From Neoceratodus forsteri (taxonomy: Eukaryota > Chordata > Ceratodontiformes > Ceratodontidae): 64,000 nt of DNA. The notes under the pieces were generated by a model, which saw only the letters and a program-made list of their open reading frames with translations, did not search any database and had not been told where the DNA came from. The translations under genes and the position numbers were made by a program. Shown here piece by piece: positions 58,468-64,000 of this stretch. Each line of letters begins with the position of its first letter. Positions within the stretch are counted from its first letter, which is position 1. The stretch lies in the NCBI GenBank assembly GCA_016271365.2, contig JADMNL010000023.1:607442001-607506000 (forward strand), written 5' to 3'.

Positions 58468-59307
58468 TTTCCCATAGATTTCACATTTTTCCAAATGCTG
58501 TAATAAAAGCCATGTATAATAAAGTGTCACCTGAAAGATCTCAGCTATGTAAATGTGACTCAGGTGTTATTACAGATATGTAACTGTTATACTGGACTGC
58601 CCATGGTATGATCAGTTACTTATTAAATGGATTCAGTCACTACTATTAAACACTTTTCTGGGTCCTCCTGATATTTTTGCTTATTTATTCAATCTATTGG
58701 ACATGAAGTATCTTGAAACAAGTTGTCTGCTTTTGAAATTAACCAAACAAAAGAATAATGTAATATGGTAAACATGAATACTGCTGTTTGACTATATTTA
58801 TATGACAGCCAAACTACTGGTACATTAACACACCTTTGTTGCAATTTAGTATTGTGTGCTGTCCTTTGCACTTTTAAATGTATTTTACAAGTTTGTTTTT
58901 GACCATTTTATAATAACTGTACTGACTTAAAATAAGTTGAACAATAAAATGACCTACCTATAAGGAACATTTGAATGATGTCTGCTTTTGTGCATTTGAT
59001 ATCATTTATTGCTGTCAAAAATACTGAAGTTTAAAATACTGTACACACACAAATCTTGCTGTGAAAGGTGCATTCAGCTTATGCAGAAGAACTCATAATA
59101 AGTCAGTGAAAATTAATGGTGCATTTACATTGCTAGCAAGGCAATATCTTCAATTTGATCTGTAGTGAGATAAAAAAAGTCACGGACATGTTCACCAACA
59201 GTAATGTATTTTATATGAATGAAGTCTATTTCTAACTTAACTATGTGTGTTATATCTACAATTGCAACTAAAGACATGGTCAAATATTTCCAGAATTTAT
59301 GTGATAG
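57547..59307. other. Intronic-type sequence with simple repeats only
   Basis: AT-rich. Contains a (TA)n run at 58004-58022, a CCA/CA-rich stretch at 58120-58155 and a longer (TA)n at about 58420-58462. No coding block is recognised. Confidence 0.6.
58420..58462. repeat. (TA)n microsatellite
   Basis: An essentially uninterrupted TA run of about 40 bp. Confidence 0.95.
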
Positions 59308-59315
59308 CTCTAGAG

Positions 59316-60205
59316 CAATAGTTCTTAGAGTTTGTCATAGAGCCTCCCAAATCCATGGAAAAGATTTTGAGCCTCCCCAGAAACTGAAATAATCTTGGGC
59401 CTCCCCAATGGAAAATAACATACTGTACTTTGTGCAGTACACATGAATAAACTTAAACCCCTTTGAAGTACTATGGTCACATTCAGCTCTTTGTCTTATA
59501 CTGATGTGGGACCTTTGAAAAATAGCTCCTGTGCTCAAAGGTGTTATTTGAATAACAAATAAATAAAATAAAAAATATTATTATTCAGCTTATGTAAGAC
59601 CCCCATAGGCCAGCCTACTTAGTCCGCTATTTTCATTCTTGAACCATTGTTACCCTATGTTGCAGTACCTTCAAGGGTCAGACTGCTTTCTCTGTTTCCT
59701 CTCTATATGAAATAACCTTCCTACATACTTTGCCTCTCCCATCCTTCCTTGCTCCTAACTAACTTCTCTGGGATTAATTTGCTTCTTCCTGCTGTTGCTC
59801 CTAGCACTTCTACACTCAACCCTTGCATTTGGGCTGTTCTGCCATCAGTCTACAAATTTGATCAGTTACCACCACTCATTATTTATTGTTCATATCTGTT
59901 TGCACTATTGTTCTTTTGTGTATTTTCTTGATTATTTTGAAGTTACCTTTTGAAATGTAATCACTCCTACCCTTCTCTGGTACATCTGAAATGTGCCGTG
60001 GGCTCATTCACCTTCCCTTTGTCACTTATTAGTAAATAAATATATAACATTCACCTACTGTTATCCTCTTTCAGTTTGTGTCATCTCTTCATACAAAATA
60101 TATGAAAACTCAAAATTTAAATACAGTTTTCTCAGACTGCTTGAGCCTCCCTGGAACGGTTGGGGCCTCCCCAGGGAGGCTAGCCTCACCATTTGAGAAC
60201 CCCTG
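59316..60205. mobile_element. hAT-type non-autonomous element (890 bp) with nested L2 tail
   Basis: Flanked by a perfect 8-bp duplication CTCTAGAG (59308-59315 and 60206-60213). Ends are CAATAGTTCTTAGAG (left) and CAGGGGTTCTCAAATG (complement of the right), followed on both sides by a GAGCCTCCC/GCCTCCCC-rich subterminal zone, typical of hAT elements. A short L2-type 3' end (about 59505-59575, GGACCTTTGAAAAATAG ... AACAAATAAATAAAATAAA) is nested inside. No transposase frame is present. Confidence 0.8.
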
Positions 60206-60669
60206 CTCTAGAGGGATTCCCTGCCTGCCTGCAGTACCGCTTATGGGTCACCAGGCAGAATCTCTTTAAAAATATCAGGTAATATCCAGAAATACTCTGT
60301 CCAAGTCTTTGGCTGCACTGCACACCTGTCACACTTTGTTAGGAACAGAAACTACAGTACCATAAGTGGAATCTGAGAGCCTGATTACTTTTAAAGTTTT
60401 CTTAAACTGTGCCAATGTCAAATGTTACTTTTTGTACTGATCTACTTTCTATAGATCAGTTCACTGCTAATTTCTCCAAGACATATATTCCGATTCAAAA
60501 ATGCACATGGTCTATAGTACATAGGGAAATGTTGGTGGCTAAATAAAAAAAATGAAAGGAGTAGAATAAAATGACAACCTTCTTGGACTTCACACTAAAC
60601 CATTCATTTGCATAATATGCTAGAAAAATAATGAAGCACCACATTTGAGCTATTAAAGCACTGAGTTAC
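60206..60669. other. Intron downstream of the teneurin exon (minus-strand sense)
   Basis: AT-rich sequence with no element or second exon recognised. The splice donor of the teneurin exon is at 60669-60668. Confidence 0.6.
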
Positions 60670-60865
60670 CTGTAGAACAATCAGATCCTGTCCATGTGGG
60701 ATCACAGTGGCAGGCCCTAGAGTCAGGCAAGAAAGTTCCATGTCCAGAGCACTGTTCTTGACACATTGGCAGAGAGTCACATGTAGCATCTCCCCAACCT
60801 ACAGAACAGTGACATTCTCCCTGGCACGATACCATGACCAGAACACATGGGATCCAAGCAATCCT
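60670..60865 (-). CDS. TENM1: Teneurin exon (EGF-like repeats 4-5), probable teneurin-1; carries a 2-nt deficit
   Basis: Teneurins are large type II transmembrane adhesion proteins of neurons; their eight extracellular EGF-like repeats hold the disulfide-linked dimer. On the minus strand an acceptor (TACTTTTTAG, AG at 60867-60866) precedes the exon, and a donor (ACAG|GTAACT, GT at 60669-60668) follows. The start reads [11 protein letters not shown] (one EGF unit) and the rest [20 protein letters not shown] then [20 protein letters not shown] and [10 protein letters not shown]. The last repeat has Phe where other repeats have the third Cys, as known for the dimer-forming teneurin EGF5. Both splice junctions are phase 1, so length should be a multiple of three; it is 196, two short, and the frame breaks between HGI and QGEC. 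The [14 protein letters not shown] and [12 protein letters not shown] wording fits TENM1 better than the other paralogs from memory. No other exon is found here. Confidence 0.85.
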
Positions 60866-61309
60866 CTAAAAAGTACAAAATATATTCAAGTAAAACCCAT
60901 TTTAAGACCATTAAAATGACACAGTGAAAATCTTATGCTTATTTATTAGACAATGAGAAAATGGAAACCACTGACATACAGTATTTTGTTTATGTTCACT
61001 ACTCCTCCTGTATAATCCAACTGTTGAATATTATATCTTACAATTGTTTAAGATAACAATGTGATCAATTTTAAGTTGAAGGAACTATAAATAAATCACG
61101 TCTTACCTGCAAACCTGAGCTATGCTGAAAGGGTGATGCAAAACCTCCTGCACCAGCATGCATCAAAGAGCGACTGTTTAACAAAGGGGGTGGGGGCAGC
61201 AAGCAGATAGCATACAGAGCCATATTCAGAAATATAGTGACCCCCCATCTCTCCAGGCACATGGTTCTGTGATGTCCTGTTCAGCCTATGAACATTTTAG
61301 GATAGGTGG
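60866..61309. other. Intron upstream of the teneurin exon (minus-strand sense)
   Basis: A polypyrimidine/acceptor region is at 60866-60885. No other exon or element is recognised up to the L2 at 61310. Confidence 0.6.
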
Positions 61310-62980
61310 TGGAGTCCCCTGAACTCTGCACCCAATGCACACAACGACTCAGGGACCATGACCTGTTCACTAACCACTAACCTGTTCACCACTTACAACC
61401 ACAGGCCTATATCCATCCTCCCTCTATCCAAAGCATTGGAATGGATAGTGGCTGATCAGCTCACGGAGTACCTTATAAAATACACCCTGTAATGTTCCCA
61501 GCAGCATGGCTTCCACAAAGGGCACAGTACTACCACGGCACTCCTCAAATTCATCACACATACCCATCATGCACTTGATCAGGACCAGTAGGTCAGCACC
61601 TCTTTTATTGACCTGGCTAAGGCATTTGACACTGTCAATCACTCCATTCTTCTCAGACAATTATCCCTCCTTGGTCTTTCAAGTGAAACTACCCTCTGGT
61701 TTCAAACCTATCTCAGTAACCAGACCCAATAGGTCAGGATTGATGAATTCCTCTTGTCATCCCTACCAATCCTCTCTGAGTACCCCAAGGTTCTATCCTG
61801 GGTCCCATGTTATTCAACATATTCCTGAACAATCTCCCTGCCTCCTGCCATTACAGATATGTTACTGTATGCAGATGATGCAGTAATCTTCACTTGCCAC
61901 ACTGATTTCACCTCCTTCAGTCTCAACTACAGAAAGGTTTCACAGAAGTGGAAGACTGGTTTTGCTCACATAAACTCATCCTTAACCACAAAAACTAAAA
62001 CAATGTTGTTCCATGGAACCCATTACAAATACAAGGACCATGAGCTCATAATTAACAACCATGAAGGCGCCACCCTAGAGCAGGTGGATGTGTTTAAATA
62101 TCTGGGCCCCTGACCCTTGACTGCTCCCTCTCATATACCATACACATTGACAACATCACTAAAATTGTGAACTCCGCATAGGGCTACTATACAAGCATAA
62201 ACATTGCCTAACAGCTGGAAGCCTTGAACCTCGCTATCAGAGCTCTGGTATCTCAACTATAGACTATGGGCTCGCTACCTATGGATCCGCTACCGATACT
62301 GCACTCTGGCGCATAGCTGTAGCCCTTAATAAGAGCATGTAGACTTATTTCAGCAGCCCGCCTTTCACACATGTGACATTTACGAGCAGGCTAACTGGCT
62401 CCAGCTATCTGGCAGGCTAAAGTGCCAGACCTGCATCCTAGCCTAAGAAGACATCACTGGGCCTTATGCCCCTGGAGTCAATCAATATTGACCCTGCAGC
62501 ATGTCCGCCAGCCCTAACTAGAAGAGCAGACAGTCTAACCTTTACAATACCTAGCTGCTGGACCTCTCAAGCTCAGCGTTCTTACCTTATCAGAGCCTCC
62601 ACCTAGTTCAATTTGCTACCTAAAGATATCTCCAACATTGCCACGATTGGTGCTTTTTAAGTAGAACTACGTCAACACCTCATGGCTGTTGAGAAAGGGA
62701 AAGTCTTGGATTTAAAAAATTAAGTCCCACAGCCACAAGCAGTGGCAAAAGTTCTACTCTTCTAGTCCATAGCTCTGAACTCAGTACCTGCTGAGCCGGA
62801 GATGCCAACCACACCATCACGCCACATGGCTAGTTCAATTGCAGCAGGTACACCACTCCCCTAGAAACCCCTTCCCTCATCTCTCCCCTTTCCCTCACTA
62901 TCCCTCCTCTTCCAGTAGCTGTTCCCTACACACTTGCCTGCGGTAGGACCACGACCCTTGCAGTGTGGCCCATAAGGATA
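61310..62980 (+). mobile_element. L2-type LINE, 5' truncated; RT active site intact
   Basis: Plus strand: RPISILPLSKALEW (about 61408), a HGFHKGHSTTTALLKFI block (61508), [20 protein letters not shown] (61598), a SEYPKVLSWVP block (family GVPQGSVLGP, about 61780), LLYADDAVIFTCH (YADD at 61868-61879, intact), GATLEQVDVFKYLGP (62065) and a post-RT region to about 62650. The 3' UTR boundary near 62980 is uncertain; no tail is seen. Stops and frameshifts are present. Confidence 0.75.
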
Positions 62981-64000
62981 GCACTGAATATGAGTCAGCA
63001 TTTGACATTCACCCATATTCAGTCACTATACTCACTGGATACTGTCAACACATGGGGTACAATTTATTCCCTATTTTGTGGCCAAAGAAGTTGCGGCTTG
63101 GAATCGATCCCATTGTTTCTTCAGGTAGATGACTGTAGTTCCTGAAATTTGTTACTCTCCATCTTCAGTTTATTTTTTTAATCATATAAATTGATGATAA
63201 TTTGAGGTTACAGGATGATTCCCGTGGAGAAAGTTTGCAAAACACACAAGGACTCTGAGATTATCTCATGAGTATTTTGAGTACTCTAAAATAAAAATTA
63301 ATATGGCCACTAGTAAAAGAGAGTATTTCTAAATATGACTGTGCTGCACCTTTTGAGCTTACTGTAGTTAGCTAAAGTTTTATGACTACATCTATCAGAT
63401 GCACTGAAATAGCATTTGTATGCCTAAAGGTAGTTCTAGGTTTCTGCCATTGATTTACAGCTGGAATTAGCAAGACTCAAATCATTACAGGCTATAAATA
63501 TTTGAACTTCATGAGACTCCATTCATTATTATTAAAGACAGTTGCATGAAAACAAGCTCCTTGGTCCTGAGACAGCCATCTTTTCTGCTGCTTTTCTACC
63601 ATGAGTCACAGTCCTCTGCTTGTGAAATAGGAATAATTTCTGTGACAGTAAGGCATGATGTCCTAAGCACAAGGATATGACTTAACTTCAGGTGTAAGCA
63701 ATGTGAACAGTTCTGTTCTAAGGGGAAAGATCATATCTTAATGAAAGGTCTTCAGTAAAGAAAGGGTAGCCATAACATTTTGGGGGAAGTACATTTTATA
63801 GAACTGACTTGATGAAATCAACTGTGATATATGTTTTTGCTGGAATCTGGCAGGTCACTTTATTGGAAATAAACCCCAGTTTTGCATTCAAACCCATGAA
63901 TGAATCCTCTATCATATTAATCCATTTATAATAAATTCCAGACTGTTAACATGATGGGAGTGAGACTGAAAATAATAAACAAAATGGGGAAGGACTGACA
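62981..64000. other. No recognised feature
   Basis: AT-rich intronic-type sequence with no coding block, tandem repeat or element end that I can identify. Confidence 0.5.

Overview
This is vertebrate nuclear DNA, almost certainly intronic. One host exon is visible, at 60670-60865 on the minus strand. It encodes EGF-like repeats 4-5 of a teneurin, with TENM1 the best match from memory. Nearly everything else is decayed transposable elements. The mix is tRNA-headed V-SINEs, abundant CR1- and L2-type LINEs, L1-Tx1-clade LINEs, a tyrosine-recombinase (DIRS/Ngaro-type) retroelement and small hAT/mariner-like DNA transposons. That mix, and more than 60 kb without a second exon, suggests a very large vertebrate genome. 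A lungfish is my first guess because V-SINEs and CR1/L2 dominate; caecilian, salamander or coelacanth are not excluded. No bacterial genes, CRISPR arrays or operons are present.

Layout. 1-5770: an L1-Tx1 LINE (minus, running off the left edge) sits in the core of a V-SINE whose 3' part is at 3422-3605; that V-SINE in turn abuts the 5' half of a CR1 (minus). 5810-31245: one DIRS-type element on the plus strand, spread over about 25 kb by nested insertions. These are three copies of a second tRNA-type SINE, a 1.2-kb TA-flanked DNA transposon, a V-SINE that itself contains a full-length Tx1 LINE that itself contains a near full-length CR1, and a second CR1 carrying a small CR1 fragment. 31-45 kb: LINE remnants, an LTR piece with a tRNA-Leu-like primer-binding site, an intact V-SINE, a small MITE, two CR1 copies (one split by a hAT-like element) and an L2 tail. 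46-49 kb: a CR1 with an intact FADD box. 49.4-51.3 kb: a GC-rich minisatellite of about fourteen 101-bp units plus one isolated unit. 52.2-57.4 kb: two L2-type LINEs head to tail. 57.4-64 kb: a MITE, TA microsatellites, an 890-bp hAT element with a perfect 8-bp duplication, the teneurin exon and a third L2.

The most notable observation is that two independent Tx1-clade LINE copies, both with 5' ends preserved, interrupt V-SINEs at the same nucleotide position of the SINE core. This suggests a target-specific LINE that homes to a SINE. The second is the nesting itself, which gives a relative chronology: DIRS, then V-SINE, then Tx1, then CR1. None of the mobile-element reading frames is intact. 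Many single-base indels separate related copies, and the teneurin exon itself is exactly 2 nt short, so residual assembly indels should be considered.
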